Shown: positions 31,354 through 40,953, counted from the first letter of the stretch. The stretch is DNA of 64,000 nucleotides from Streptomyces orinoci (GCF_003121295.1 NZ_PHNC01000031.1:870439-934438), one strand, 5' to 3'. A program made the numbers and translations. Notes: generated by a model not told the origin, from the letters alone.

Positions 31354-32643
31354 TCACGCTACGCGCGGGTGCGGTGAGCCGCGCCGGGCGGCCGTCAGCA
31401 GGCCCCGGACGGCAGTAGCCACCCCCAGCGTCAGGAAGGCCGCCGCCACCGACATGCCCAGCACTCCGTTGAGCGGCAGCAGGATCCCGATGCCGCCGCC
31501 GACCACCCAGGCCATCTGCAGCGCCGTCTCCGATCGGGCGAAGGCGGAGGTACGGACCTCCTCCGGAACATCCCGCTGGATCAGCGAGTCCAGCGACTGC
31601 TTGCCCAGCGCCTGGGAGATACCGGCCACCGCCGCCACCAGCACCACAAAGAACCAGCCGTAGAGCACGGCGGTGGCGATGGTGGTGCCCAGGGTGACGA
31701 TCAGCACCAGGGCGATGGTCTTCTCCGGCCCGCGCGAGCGCAGCAGCGCCCCTATGGCGGTGCCCAGCGCATTGCCGCCGCCCGCGGCCACCGCCGCCAG
31801 ACCCAGCGAGAGGGCGGGGCTCAGCCCGTCCAGCGGATGCACCCGCAGCAGGAAGGCCAGGAAGAAGGTGAGGAAACCGGACAGCATCCGCAGCGCCGCG
31901 TTGGCCTGCAGCGCGTGCAGCACCGAGGGGCCGACATTGCGCAGCCCGGGCTTGCGGATCCGCTTGCCGCCGCGCGGCCGGTGCTCATGGGAGGTCATCC
32001 GGGCCCGGGTCTCACCCTTGGCCGAGTCCACCTTGTGCGGCAGCGACAGCGACAGATAGGTGCCGAAGGCGAACACCAGACAGGCCCCGTACAGCGGAAA
32101 GGGCGGCCCCAGCTGGTGCAGCAGCCCGCCCAGCGGGGCGGCCAGGCCGGTGGCCAGCAGACCGCCGAGGGTCACCCGGGAGTTCGCCTTCACCAGGGAG
32201 ATCCGCGGGGGCAGCAGGCGGGGTACGACCGCCGAGCGCACCACCCCGTACGCCTTGGACGCCACCAGTACGCCCAGGGCGGCCGGATACAGCTCCAGGC
32301 CGCCGGTGGCCACCGCGCCGGACATGGTCAGCGCCAGCACCACCCGGGTCAGCATCGCCGAGGCCATGGCGGCCCGGCGGCCGTGCGGCACCCGGTCCAG
32401 CAGCGGGCCGATCACCGGGGCGAGCAGGGTGAACGGGGCCATGGTGACGGCCAGATAGAGCGCCACCCGGCCGCGCGCCTGGTCCGTGGGGACGGAGAAG
32501 AACACGGTGGAGGCCAGCGCGATGGTGATCAGCATGTCGCCGGCCGAGTTCACCGCGTGCAGCTCGATCAGCTTGGCCAGGCCCGACTCGCCCGCGCCAT
32601 GGGCGTGGGTGGCCTTGCGGATGCCTCTGGCGGTGGCTGTCAC
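31354..32643 (-). CDS. MFS transporter
   Basis: A 429-aa permease with about 11-12 membrane segments. Features include LIELHAVNSAGDMLITIALA at the N-terminus, LDRVPHGRRAAMASAMLTRV after segment 2, a cytoplasmic loop with RPRGGKRIRKPGLRNVG, and FVVLVAAVAGISQALGKQSL near the C-terminus. Substrate unknown. The GTG at 32643 (VTATARGIRK) is chosen as the first codon before conserved sequence. A GTG 15 bp upstream is possible. It lies 27 bp upstream of the DUF2771 gene on the same strand. Confidence 0.85.
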   Translation of the reverse strand: MTATARGIRKATHAHGAGESGLAKLIELHAVNSAGDMLITIALASTVFFSVPTDQARGRVALYLAVTMAPFTLLAPVIGPLLDRVPHGRRAAMASAMLTRVVLALTMSGAVATGGLELYPAALGVLVASKAYGVVRSAVVPRLLPPRISLVKANSRVTLGGLLATGLAAPLGGLLHQLGPPFPLYGACLVFAFGTYLSLSLPHKVDSAKGETRARMTSHEHRPRGGKRIRKPGLRNVGPSVLHALQANAALRMLSGFLTFFLAFLLRVHPLDGLSPALSLGLAAVAAGGGNALGTAIGALLRSRGPEKTIALVLIVTLGTTIATAVLYGWFFVVLVAAVAGISQALGKQSLDSLIQRDVPEEVRTSAFARSETALQMAWVVGGGIGILLPLNGVLGMSVAAAFLTLGVATAVRGLLTAARRGSPHPRVA

Positions 32644-33066
32644 GGGAATACGGACCACCCGGCCGACACTCCGACCGGTACGGCGGAGCGGGCCGCCACT
32701 GGCTGACCGGACTGACCAGGCTGACCGGAAGGCTCCCACCACGCCATACTGCCCCAACTCCGGGCGCGCACGGCACTCACGGCGCGTTCCCCCGGTCCCG
32801 GCGGGGGCGCAGGGGAGCGCCCGGAGGGTGCTTGACGAAACCCGGGTATGCCCCGGGTGGCCACCCGAGGTAGCGTGCCTCACGCGCCACCGGCGATCGT
32901 TCTTGGCCGCGCCCAGAGTCTCCATCCCGCAGAATGGACATGACCAGGTGCGCTCGGGGCCGATCGGGCGTGGACGTCGACGCGGTCCTGAGGTCCGCTC
33001 CGTCCGCCGACCCGGCCGCTCGGCTGGCGCACTCGTGAGACGGCGTGGAAGAGAGAATCGATTCTT
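32644..33066. other. Divergent promoter region between MFS and DUF3027 genes
   Basis: No gene is supported in these 423 bp. Two palindromes lie together: ACCCGGG-N5-CCCGGGT (32840-32858) overlapping GGGTGGCCACCC (32855-32866). A TTGACG hexamer (32832) precedes them. This could be an operator-promoter region for either gene. Confidence 0.45.
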
Positions 33067-33957
33067 GTGAGTGCTGCGATGCGAAGCCGTACCCCGGACC
33101 GCCTGTGCGCCGAGGCGGTTGAGATGGCCCGCGCGGCGGCCCTGGAGGCCGCGCTGCCCGGGCAGGTCGGTGAGCACGTCGGGGTGGTCGCCGACGGGGA
33201 CCGGGTCGTCACGCACTACTTCGCCTGCCTCGACCCCGGTTACCGGGGCTGGCGCTGGGCCGTCACCGTCGCCCGCGCCGCCCGCGCCAAGGTGGTCACC
33301 CTGGACGAGACGGTTCTGCTGCCCGGCCCGGACGCGCTGCTGGCACCCGAGTGGGTGCCCTGGAGCGAGCGGCTGCGCCCCGGCGACATGGGCCCCGGCG
33401 ACCTGCTGCCCACCAATGCGGACGATCTCCGGCTGGAGCCGGGCTGGACCGGCGAGGAGCAGCCGCCGCCCAACTCCGCGGTCTCCGAGGAGATGGCCGA
33501 GCTGGCCGAGGCCGAGGACGCGGATGTCTCGGCCGGCCCCCCGTCCGCCCAGCCGACCGCTCCGGCGCGCGGCTCCATCGCCTCGGTCGCCGAGGAACTG
33601 GGCATGCGCCGGGCGCGGGTGCTCTCCCGGTACGGGCTGCACACCGCGGCCGACCGCTGGGACGAGTCCCACGGCCCCAAGACTGCCATGGCCCAGGCGG
33701 CGCCCGCCTCCTGTGTCAGCTGTGGCTTCCTGATCCCCATCGGGGGCTCGCTCGGCCAGGCCTTCGGCATCTGCGGCAATGAGTTCGGCCCCGCCGACGG
33801 CCATGTGGTGTCCCTCTCCTACGGCTGCGGCGGCCACTCCGAGGCCGCGGTCATGCCCAAGCCGCCGCGGCCGGCTCCGCCGGTGATCGACGAGACGGTC
33901 GTGGACGTCCTCCCCTCCGAGGAACCCACCGAAGACGCCGACCTCGGCCACGCATAA
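33067..33957 (+). CDS. DUF3027 domain protein
   Basis: A 296-aa actinobacterial protein. The conserved blocks are ACLDPGYRGWRWAVTVARAA, then VLLPGPDALLAPEWVPWSER, LGMRRARVLSRYGLHTAADR and a C-terminal Cys-containing segment (SCVSCGFLIPIGGSLGQAFG, then ICGNEFGPADG and YGCGGHSE). The Cys pattern CxxC...C...C looks like a zinc site. The GTG at 33067 is preceded by GAGAG. An in-frame ATG follows at 33079. Function unknown. Adjacent to the sacsin-like gene in this window. Confidence 0.85.
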   Translation: MSAAMRSRTPDRLCAEAVEMARAAALEAALPGQVGEHVGVVADGDRVVTHYFACLDPGYRGWRWAVTVARAARAKVVTLDETVLLPGPDALLAPEWVPWSERLRPGDMGPGDLLPTNADDLRLEPGWTGEEQPPPNSAVSEEMAELAEAEDADVSAGPPSAQPTAPARGSIASVAEELGMRRARVLSRYGLHTAADRWDESHGPKTAMAQAAPASCVSCGFLIPIGGSLGQAFGICGNEFGPADGHVVSLSYGCGGHSEAAVMPKPPRPAPPVIDETVVDVLPSEEPTEDADLGHA

Positions 33958-34035
33958 CGGCTTCGCCGGTTACCGGTACGCCCCATACGGGTCCACCGCG
34001 TGGGGCGCGAGCACCACCATGCCCCGCCGGGCCCC

Positions 34036-34413
34036 CTCAGGGGCGCGGGGAACTGCGCGACCGGCCACCCGCGGCCCGCGCCCGACCTGCGTCGTTCATG
34101 GGCAGGCGCCCTGCTCCTCGCCGGGAACCTCTCAGGGGCGCGGGGAACTGCGCGAGCAACCACCCGCGGCCTGCGGCCGACCTGCGTCGTTCATGGGCAG
34201 GCGCCCTGCTCCTCGCCGGGAACCACTCAGGGGCGCGGGGAACTGCGCGAGCAACCGCCCCCGGCCCGCGGCCGACCAGCGGCGCTCACCGGCAGGCGCC
34301 CTGCTCCTCGCCGGGATCCCTTCAGGGGCGCGGGGAACTGCGCGAGCAACCACCCGCGGCCCGCGGCCGACCAGCGGCGCTCACCGGCAGGCGCCCTGCC
34401 ACCGCCGGGAACC
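34036..34413 (+). repeat. Tandem array of type 1 repeats, 4 units of exactly 95 bp
   Basis: The anchor CAGGGGCGCGGGGAACTGCG starts at 34038, 34133, 34228 and 34323, a period of 95 bp each time. Every unit also contains a module not seen in other copies, GGCAGGCGCCCTG followed in most by CTCCTCGCCGGGA. Units 1-2 share GACCTGCGTCGTTCATG and units 3-4 share GACCAGCGGCGCTCACC, so the array seems to have grown by duplication. It lies 3' of the DUF3027 gene in sense orientation. The rest of 33958-34528 holds no gene. Confidence 0.93.
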
Positions 34414-34528
34414 GAAGAGCCGCATGGGGCACCCCCACCCGTAAACCCCCACCGCCAACCCGCGATACCTTCGGCACCGCACGCCGCCGACCGAAGAAGA
34501 GCGGCAGCAAGCAGAGGGAGACGACAAC

Positions 34529-37500
34529 GTGAGCGGCAACCCGGCAGCCCAGGAAGACCCCTTCCGCACCGCCCGCCTCCGGCGCGGCGTCCTGGACGCC
34601 TGGGCCGCCTCACCCGCCCGCTTCCGCGAGGACGCCAACGCCGAGGAGGACCTCGCCCTCGGCGGCTACCGCGACCGCCTCGTGGTCGAGCTCGCCCAGA
34701 ACGCCGCCGATGCGGCCGCCCGCGCCGCCGTCCCCGGCCGGCTCCGGCTGACCCTGCATCCGGCCACCCCGGACGGCCCCGCCGTACTCACCGCGGCCAA
34801 CACCGGCGCCCCGCTGGACGCCGTCGGCGTGGAGTCGCTGTCCACTCTGCGAGCCTCGGCCAAGCGCGACGAGGACGACCAGGAAGCCGAGGGCGAAGGC
34901 GAACCCAAGCCCACAACCGTCGGCCGCTTCGGCGTAGGCTTCTCCGCCGTCCTGGCCGTCAGCGACGCCCCCGCCGTACTCAGCCGCACCGGCGGCGTCC
35001 GCTGGTCCCTCACCGAGGCCCGCGCCCTGGCCGAGGAAGCGGCCCGTCAAACGCCCGAGCTGGCCGAGGAGATCCACCGCCGCACCGGCCATGTCCCCCT
35101 GCTCCGGCTCCCGTTGCCCGCCGAGGGCATTGGCCCCGAGAGCATCGGCCCCGAGGGCATCGCCCCCACATACACCACCCCCGAGGGCTACGACACCGTG
35201 GTCGTCCTCCCCCTGCGCGACGGCGCCGCCGAGGACCTGGCCACCCGCCTGCTCACCGACATCGATGACGCCCTGCTGCTGGCGCTCCCCGGCCTGACCG
35301 AGGTCGTCATCGAGACCCCCGGCGCCGCCCCCCGCACCCTGACCCGCCGTCAGGAAAACGGCTGCGTCGTGATCGAGGACCGCGGCGTACCCACCCGCTG
35401 GCGAGTGCGCCGCGCCGGCGGCCGCCTGGACCCGGCGCTCCTCGCCGACCGCCCCGTGGAGGAGCGGCTGCGCCCCTCCTGGTCGCTGGCCTGGGCCGTC
35501 CCGGTGGGCGAGGACGGCGCACCGGTACGCCCCCGCACCGCACCCGTACTGCACGCTCCCACCCCCACCGATGAGCCGCTGGGCCTGCCCGCCCTGCTGA
35601 TCGCCGGGTTCCCGCTGGAGCCCACCCGCCGCCACACCGCCCCCGGCCCGCTCACCGACTTCCTCACCGAGCGCGCCGCCGAGACCTACGCCGAACTGGT
35701 CGCCGAATGGCGCCCGTTGACCACCGCCACCATCGACCTGGTGCCCTCCCCGCTGGCGCAGAGCCCGCTGGACGCCGAGCTGCGCCGCCAGGTGCTGCGG
35801 CGGCTGCCCCGGGCGGCGTTCCTGCCCCCGGCGGCCCCCGTCCCGGACGAGGAACCCTTCGCCCTGCGCCCGGTGGAGGCCGAGCTGGTGGAGGGCGCGG
35901 GCGCCGAGACCGTGGCGGTACTCGGCGAGGTCTTCCACAGCCTGCTGCCGGCCGGCCTGGAGCGCCGCCCGGAGCTGAGGGCACTGGGCGTGGCCCGGGT
36001 ACCGCTGGGCGAGGCCATCGACCGGCTGGCCGGGGTGGAGCGGGCCCCCTCCTGGTGGTGGCGGCTCTATGACAGCCTGGCCGGAGTGGACCAGGACCGC
36101 CTCACCGGCCTGCCGGTCCCGCTGGCCGAGGGCCGTACCGCCATCGGCCCCCGCCAGGTGCTGCTGCCGCCCGCCGATACGGCCGAGGCGGCCCGGCTGT
36201 CCCGGCTGGGCCTGAAGGTGGTCCACCCGGACGCCGCCCACCCGCTGCTGGAGAAGCTGGGCGCCACCCCCGCCGCCCCGCGCGCCATCCTCACCACCCC
36301 CCAGGTGCGGGCCGCGGTCGCCGGCTCCCTGGACGAGGGCGAGATCTGGGACGAGGACGCGCTCACCACCGACGAACTCATCGAGACCGTACTGACCCTG
36401 GTACGCGACGCCGCCCTCGCCCCCGGCGACGAACCCTGGCTGGCCGCCCTCGCCTTGCCCGACGAGGACGGCGAGCTCGCCCCGGCCGGCGAGCTGGTGC
36501 TGCCCGGCAGCCCCTTCGAGAGCGTCATCCGCCCCGGCGAACTGGCCGCCTGTGACGCGGAGTTGGCCGAACGCTGGGGTGAGCAGCCGCTCACCGCGGT
36601 CGGTGTGCTGGCCGACTTCGCGCTGGTACGCGCCACCGATGTGGTGCTGGACCCGGACGAACTGGAGCCCGCCGACGGCGACTTCCCCGCACCGGACGAC
36701 GCGGGCCTGCTGGACGCGGTGGACGTCTGGTGCGAGGACGTCCTGGACCAGCTGCCCGACACGCCCGTACCGCCGGTGGCCACCGAGATCATCGCGGTGC
36801 GCGATCTGGACCTGGTCGATGACGACGCCTGGCCGCGGGCGCTCGCCCTGCTCTCCCGGCCCCCGCTGCGGGACGCCCTGACCACCCCGGTGCGGGTACT
36901 GCTGCCGGACGGCACCACCGAGTCCGTGCGCCCGTACACCGCCTGGTGGCTGCGCGGCCACCCGGTCCTGGACGGCCGCCGCCCCGCCGGGCTGCGCGCC
37001 GCGGGTGGCGATCCGCTGCTGGCGGGGCTGTACGAGCCGGTGGACGCGGCCGGTTTCGCCGACGAACAGGTGCTGCGGGCGCTGGGCGTACGCACCTCGG
37101 CGGCTGCCCTGCTGGACGAGCCGGGCGGCGCTGCCGAGCTCCTGTCCCGCCTCGCCGACCCCGCCCGTACCGTCGGCGCCGCCCAGCTCCACGCCCTCTA
37201 CGGCCTGCTGGCCGGTCTGGACCCGGAGGAGGTCACCCTCCCGGATGAACTGCGGGCGGTGGTGGACGGCGAGGTCCGGGTGGCGGACGCGGCCGAGGCG
37301 CTGGTCGCGGACGCCCCGGACCTGCTGCCGCTGGCGTCCGGCCGCCCCCTGCTGCCGGTACGCCCCGAGCGGGCCGCCGCGCTGGCGGAACTGCTCCAGG
37401 TGAGGCGCCTGAGCGAGGCGGTCCCCGGTGAGGTGGCCCCCGGCGAGTACGAGGAGCGCCATGTCCCGGCCGAGCTGCGGGTGCTGCTGCCCGGCGCCCC

Positions 37501-37717
37501 CGAAACCTACCTGGAGCACGAGGAACTCCTCGTGGACGGCATGGAACTGGACTGGCGCCTGACCCCGGACGGCGTCCTGCACGCCGCCACCCTGGAGGGC
37601 CTGGCGGCCGGCCTGGCCTGGTCCTGCCACGCCTGGTCCCGCCGCTTCGAGGCGGCGGCCCTCCTGGAGGACCCCTCCCGCACCCCCGAATTGGCCCAAT
37701 CCCGCTGGTTCGACTAA
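34529..37717 (+). CDS. Large GHKL ATPase, sacsin/Hsp90-like N-terminal domain
   Basis: A 1062-aa cytoplasmic protein. The N-terminal ~250 residues carry a Bergerat ATP-binding fold: N-box VVELAQNAADAAARAA (about residues 51-66) with Glu and Asn of the ExxxN pattern, then AANTGAPLDAVGVESLS, and the lid motif VGRFGVGFSAVLAVSD (about 129-144). This is the arrangement seen in sacsin repeats and Hsp90. The remaining 800 residues are acidic and Leu/Ala-rich with no domain I recognise. A good site (GAGGGAG) lies 8 bp before the GTG. Role unknown; a chaperone-like function is inference. Confidence 0.85.
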   Translation: MSGNPAAQEDPFRTARLRRGVLDAWAASPARFREDANAEEDLALGGYRDRLVVELAQNAADAAARAAVPGRLRLTLHPATPDGPAVLTAANTGAPLDAVGVESLSTLRASAKRDEDDQEAEGEGEPKPTTVGRFGVGFSAVLAVSDAPAVLSRTGGVRWSLTEARALAEEAARQTPELAEEIHRRTGHVPLLRLPLPAEGIGPESIGPEGIAPTYTTPEGYDTVVVLPLRDGAAEDLATRLLTDIDDALLLALPGLTEVVIETPGAAPRTLTRRQENGCVVIEDRGVPTRWRVRRAGGRLDPALLADRPVEERLRPSWSLAWAVPVGEDGAPVRPRTAPVLHAPTPTDEPLGLPALLIAGFPLEPTRRHTAPGPLTDFLTERAAETYAELVAEWRPLTTATIDLVPSPLAQSPLDAELRRQVLRRLPRAAFLPPAAPVPDEEPFALRPVEAELVEGAGAETVAVLGEVFHSLLPAGLERRPELRALGVARVPLGEAIDRLAGVERAPSWWWRLYDSLAGVDQDRLTGLPVPLAEGRTAIGPRQVLLPPADTAEAARLSRLGLKVVHPDAAHPLLEKLGATPAAPRAILTTPQVRAAVAGSLDEGEIWDEDALTTDELIETVLTLVRDAALAPGDEPWLAALALPDEDGELAPAGELVLPGSPFESVIRPGELAACDAELAERWGEQPLTAVGVLADFALVRATDVVLDPDELEPADGDFPAPDDAGLLDAVDVWCEDVLDQLPDTPVPPVATEIIAVRDLDLVDDDAWPRALALLSRPPLRDALTTPVRVLLPDGTTESVRPYTAWWLRGHPVLDGRRPAGLRAAGGDPLLAGLYEPVDAAGFADEQVLRALGVRTSAAALLDEPGGAAELLSRLADPARTVGAAQLHALYGLLAGLDPEEVTLPDELRAVVDGEVRVADAAEALVADAPDLLPLASGRPLLPVRPERAAALAELLQVRRLSEAVPGEVAPGEYEERHVPAELRVLLPGAPETYLEHEELLVDGMELDWRLTPDGVLHAATLEGLAAGLAWSCHAWSRRFEAAALLEDPSRTPELAQSRWFD

Positions 37718-37723
37718 CCAACC

Positions 37724-37840
37724 CGCCCCGCCAGGGGCGCGGGGAACCGCGCCCCTGCCCCGCACGGCCTGCGGCCGACCGGCGGGGGCGCCCCCTCAGG
37801 GGCGCGGGGAACTGCGCGACCAGCCACGGACAACCCGCAC
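37724..37840 (+). repeat. Two type 1 extragenic repeats, 3' of the sacsin-like gene
   Basis: GGGGAACCGCGC (37741) and GGGGAACTGCGC (37806) mark two copies 65 bp apart, both sense to the upstream gene. Each begins with a CAGGGGCGC hairpin core, and the first carries a GGCCTGCGGCCGACC tail. Confidence 0.88.
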
Positions 37841-37904
37841 CCGAAGGAGAACCCCGCCTACCCTGGAAGGGCACCCACCCCCAAAAAACCAGGAGGCACC
37901 GGAA

Positions 37905-38102
37905 ATGACCAGAAAGGTCGCCGACTGCCGCCGCTTCCCCAGCGAAACCAACTGCACCCTCACCATCGCCGGCGAGGAGGAGGAAGTCGTCCAGGCGGCC
38001 ACCGAGCACGCCGTCTCGGTGCACAAGCACACCGACTCCCCGGAACTGCGCGAGCAGATCCGCAACACCCTGGAACTGGAGAAGACCAGCGACACCGCCT
38101 GA
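37905..38102 (+). CDS. DUF1059 family small protein
   Basis: A 65-aa acidic protein: MTRKVADCRRFPSETNCTLT, then EEEEVVQAATEHAVSVHKHT and an amphipathic C-terminal helix. The two cysteines (8 and 17) and the AATEHAV-HxH part are the DUF1059 pattern, so a metal site is possible. AGGAGG stands 8 bp before the ATG, so expression should be high. It converges on the P-type ATPase gene. Function unknown. Confidence 0.9.
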   Translation: MTRKVADCRRFPSETNCTLTIAGEEEEVVQAATEHAVSVHKHTDSPELREQIRNTLELEKTSDTA

Positions 38103-38116
38103 GCGGAGCGGAAAGC

Positions 38117-40483
38117 TCAAGCGGGGAACCGCCGCCCCACCCACCCCCAGACAAACTCCAGCAGAGCCGCGGCCACCACCGCGATCCCCACCGCGGCCCA
38201 AGGCAGCGTCGTACCCACCAGCTTCAGCGCGAAGAACTGCTGCAACCACGGCACTCCCAGCACCACCAAAAACCCGGCCCCCATGGCCAGCACCAGCGCC
38301 ACCCGCCACCAGGTATAGGGCCGGGCGATGATCGCCAGCACCCAGAGGGAGATCAGGAACAGGGTCAGCGTGGCCGCGCTGGTCTCCGCCGCCAGCGCCC
38401 CCTCCTGCCCCGCGTAGTGGCTCCGTGCCAGCAGATACGCGGCGAAGGTGGCACCCCCCGCGATCACCCCGGCCGGCACCGCATAGCGCATCACCCGCCG
38501 GACGAAGTGCGGCCGGGCCCGCTCCTTGTTGGGCGCCAGCGCCAGGAAGAAGGCCGGCACCCCGATGGTCAGCGTGGACAGCAGCGTCAGATGCCGGGGC
38601 AGAAAGGGATAGGGCACCCGGGTGCACACCACCAGCACCGCCAGCAGCACCGAGTAGACCGTCTTGGTCAGAAACAGCGTCGCCACCCGGGTGATGTTGC
38701 CGATCACCCGCCGCCCCTCGGCCACCACCGACGGCAGCACCGCGAAGCTGTTGTCCAGCAGCACGATCTGGGCCACCGCCCGGGTCGCCTCGGAGCCGGC
38801 CCCCATGGCCACCCCGATGTCCGCGTCCTTCAGCGCCAGTACGTCATTGACTCCGTCCCCCGTCATGGCCACGGTGTGGCCCCGCGACTGCAAGGCGCCC
38901 ACCATCTCCCGCTTCTGCTGCGGGGTTACCCGTCCGAAGACCGTCCCCCGGTCCAGCGCCTCGCCCATCTCCTCCCGTACCGCCGGGAGTCGGCGCGCAT
39001 CCACGGTGGACCGCGCACCGGACAGGCCCAGTCTGGCCGCCACCGCCCCCACCGACACCGCGTTGTCCCCGGAGATGACCTTCGCGGCGACCTCCTGCTC
39101 CGCGAAGTAGCGCAGGGTGTCCGCCGCGTCCGGGCGCAGCCGCTGCTCCAGCACCACCAGCGCGGTGGGCCGTACCTCCTCGGCCACCCGGGGATCGTCC
39201 AGCTCCCGCTCGGTCCGGGCCAGCAACAGCACCCGCAGGCCACGGGCGTTGAGCTCCTCGGTCTGGCCCAGCGCCGGATCGTCCGCCGGCAGCAGCACAT
39301 CGGGCGCGCCCAGCAGCCAGGTGCTGGGTTCGCCGTCCGGCCCGCGCAGCGCGGCCCCGCTGAACTTACGGGCCGAGGAGAAGGGCAGCGCCCGGGTGCA
39401 CCGCCAGCCGCCCTGCCCATTGGGGTAGGCGTCGATGATGGCCTGGAGACTGGCGTTGGGCCGGGGATCGGCATCACCCAGCGCGCCCAGCACCTGGCGT
39501 ACCTGGCGCTCCTCGGCCCGGACCAGCAGCCGCAGTTCGCTGACATCCATGCCGCCCTCGGTGAGGGTGCCGGTCTTGTCCAGGCAGACCACATCCACCC
39601 GGGCCAGCCCCTCGATCGCGGGCAACTCCTGTACCAGGCACTGCTTCCGGCCCAGCCGGATCACACCGATGGCGAAGGCCACCGAGGTGAGCAGCACCAG
39701 CCCCTCCGGCACCATGGGCACAATGCCCCCCACCATCCGGCGCACCGCCTCCCGCCAGTCGTGCCGCTGCACCACCAGCTGGCTGATGACCAGGCCGATG
39801 GCCGCGGGCAGCATCAGCCAGGTGACGTATTTGAGGATCTGGCTGATTCCGGTGCGCAGTTCGGAGTGGACCAGGGTGAACCGGGAGGCTTCCTCGGCCA
39901 GTTGGGCGGCGTAGGCCGCGCGCCCCACCTTGCCGGCGGTGTACGCGCCACCGCCCGCGACCACGAAGGACCCGGACATCACCCGGTCGCCGGGCTTCTT
40001 CAGCACCGGGTCGGCCTCGCCGGTGAGCAGGGACTCGTCGATCTCCAGCCCCTCGGACTCGGCGACCTCGCCGTCCACCACGCATTTGTCGCCGGGGCCC
40101 AGTTCGATCAGATCGTCCAGCACGATCTCGCCGGTGTGCACGGTCACGGCCTGCCCGTCCCGGCGCACGGTGGGCCTGGCCTCACCGATCACGGCCAGGG
40201 AGTCCAGGGTCTTCTTGGCCCGCAGCTCCTGGATGATGCCGATGGCGGTGTTGGCGACGATCACAAAGCCGAAGAGGCCGTCCTGGAGGGGCCCGACGAT
40301 CAGGATGATCAGGAAGAGGACGCCGATGATGGCGTTGAACCGGGTGAAGACATTGGCCCGGACGATCTCCGCCAGCGAGCGCGAGGACCGTACGGGTACG
40401 TCATTGACCTCGCCCCTGGCCACCCGTTCGGCGACCTCGCGGGCGGTCAGCCCGCGGAGTGCGGGCGGCGCCGGACCACTCAT
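38117..40483 (-). CDS. Cation-transporting P-type ATPase, CtpE-like
   Basis: A 788-aa membrane ATPase. Visible signatures: TGEADPVLKKPGDRVMSGSF (actuator domain, TGEA), the phosphorylated Asp in VVCLDKTGTLTEGGMDVSEL (about residue 303), and TGDGVNDVLALKDADIGVAM (hinge). The membrane motif GGIVPMVPEGLVLLTSVAFA has PEGL at the ion site, as in CtpE. Mycobacterial CtpE imports calcium, and the same ion is a reasonable guess here. About ten membrane segments are present and there are no N-terminal metal-binding Cys motifs. Confidence 0.92.
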   Translation of the reverse strand: MSGPAPPALRGLTAREVAERVARGEVNDVPVRSSRSLAEIVRANVFTRFNAIIGVLFLIILIVGPLQDGLFGFVIVANTAIGIIQELRAKKTLDSLAVIGEARPTVRRDGQAVTVHTGEIVLDDLIELGPGDKCVVDGEVAESEGLEIDESLLTGEADPVLKKPGDRVMSGSFVVAGGGAYTAGKVGRAAYAAQLAEEASRFTLVHSELRTGISQILKYVTWLMLPAAIGLVISQLVVQRHDWREAVRRMVGGIVPMVPEGLVLLTSVAFAIGVIRLGRKQCLVQELPAIEGLARVDVVCLDKTGTLTEGGMDVSELRLLVRAEERQVRQVLGALGDADPRPNASLQAIIDAYPNGQGGWRCTRALPFSSARKFSGAALRGPDGEPSTWLLGAPDVLLPADDPALGQTEELNARGLRVLLLARTERELDDPRVAEEVRPTALVVLEQRLRPDAADTLRYFAEQEVAAKVISGDNAVSVGAVAARLGLSGARSTVDARRLPAVREEMGEALDRGTVFGRVTPQQKREMVGALQSRGHTVAMTGDGVNDVLALKDADIGVAMGAGSEATRAVAQIVLLDNSFAVLPSVVAEGRRVIGNITRVATLFLTKTVYSVLLAVLVVCTRVPYPFLPRHLTLLSTLTIGVPAFFLALAPNKERARPHFVRRVMRYAVPAGVIAGGATFAAYLLARSHYAGQEGALAAETSAATLTLFLISLWVLAIIARPYTWWRVALVLAMGAGFLVVLGVPWLQQFFALKLVGTTLPWAAVGIAVVAAALLEFVWGWVGRRFPA

Positions 40484-40503
40484 GCCTCCGACGGTACGGG
40501 CGG

Positions 40504-40794
40504 TCAGCCCGCTTCACCTGCCGAAGGGGTGCTCCCGGCCGCCTGCCGGGCCGCCTGGTGCCGCTTGAGGGCGGCGTCCCGCTTGCGTACGTACCAGACG
40601 CCGATCAGGCCGAGCCCGCCGCCGGCCAGGCAGGTCCACAGCCACCACAGATGGCCGTGGTCGTCCAGCCAGCCGTAGAACGGCAGCTGGACCAGGAAGA
40701 GGACGAACCACAGCAGGGTGCCGCCGGTGATGGTGGCGACCACATTGCCTTCCAGGGGCTCAGGCGCCTCATGGGTGGGGGTCCACTTCGTCAT
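40504..40794 (-). CDS. DUF2530 membrane protein
   Basis: A 96-aa protein with two membrane segments (ATITGGTLLWFVLFLVQLPF and LWWLWTCLAGGGLGLIGVWY) and a basic tail (KRDAALKRHQAARQA), matching actinobacterial DUF2530. The start ATG at 40794 gives MTKWTPTHEAPEPLEGN. It ends 20 bp before the P-type ATPase start on the same strand and may share its transcript. Function unknown. Confidence 0.85.
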   Translation of the reverse strand: MTKWTPTHEAPEPLEGNVVATITGGTLLWFVLFLVQLPFYGWLDDHGHLWWLWTCLAGGGLGLIGVWYVRKRDAALKRHQAARQAAGSTPSAGEAG

Positions 40795-40953
40795 GGCGGC
40801 CAGCCTAGTCCGTCCAGCCGGGCCGATCTTGAGCGGATCCCTGGCCCCATAGGGGTCTACGCGCGGAGATAGCAATTCGGCGCTTGTTTATTCATACTGA
40901 ACCGGACCGGTTCTGACCGTTGTCTTTTGTTCGATACTCCAAAAGGTCTCCGT

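Noticed and set aside
34036..34413. CRISPR array
   Set aside because: Units are 95 bp and almost wholly repeated, without unique spacers of constant length, and no cas gene is present.
34000..34532. Several 110-145-codon frames over the 95-bp array
   Set aside because: They translate the tandem repeat itself (repeated RGELREQPP-type blocks). Period 95 is not a multiple of three, so frames cannot repeat as protein modules.
34610..37765. 1051-codon open frame on the minus strand
   Set aside because: It is the shadow of the sacsin-like gene. Its product is Gly/Gln/Val-rich with no domain, and the codon-position GC pattern fits the plus strand.
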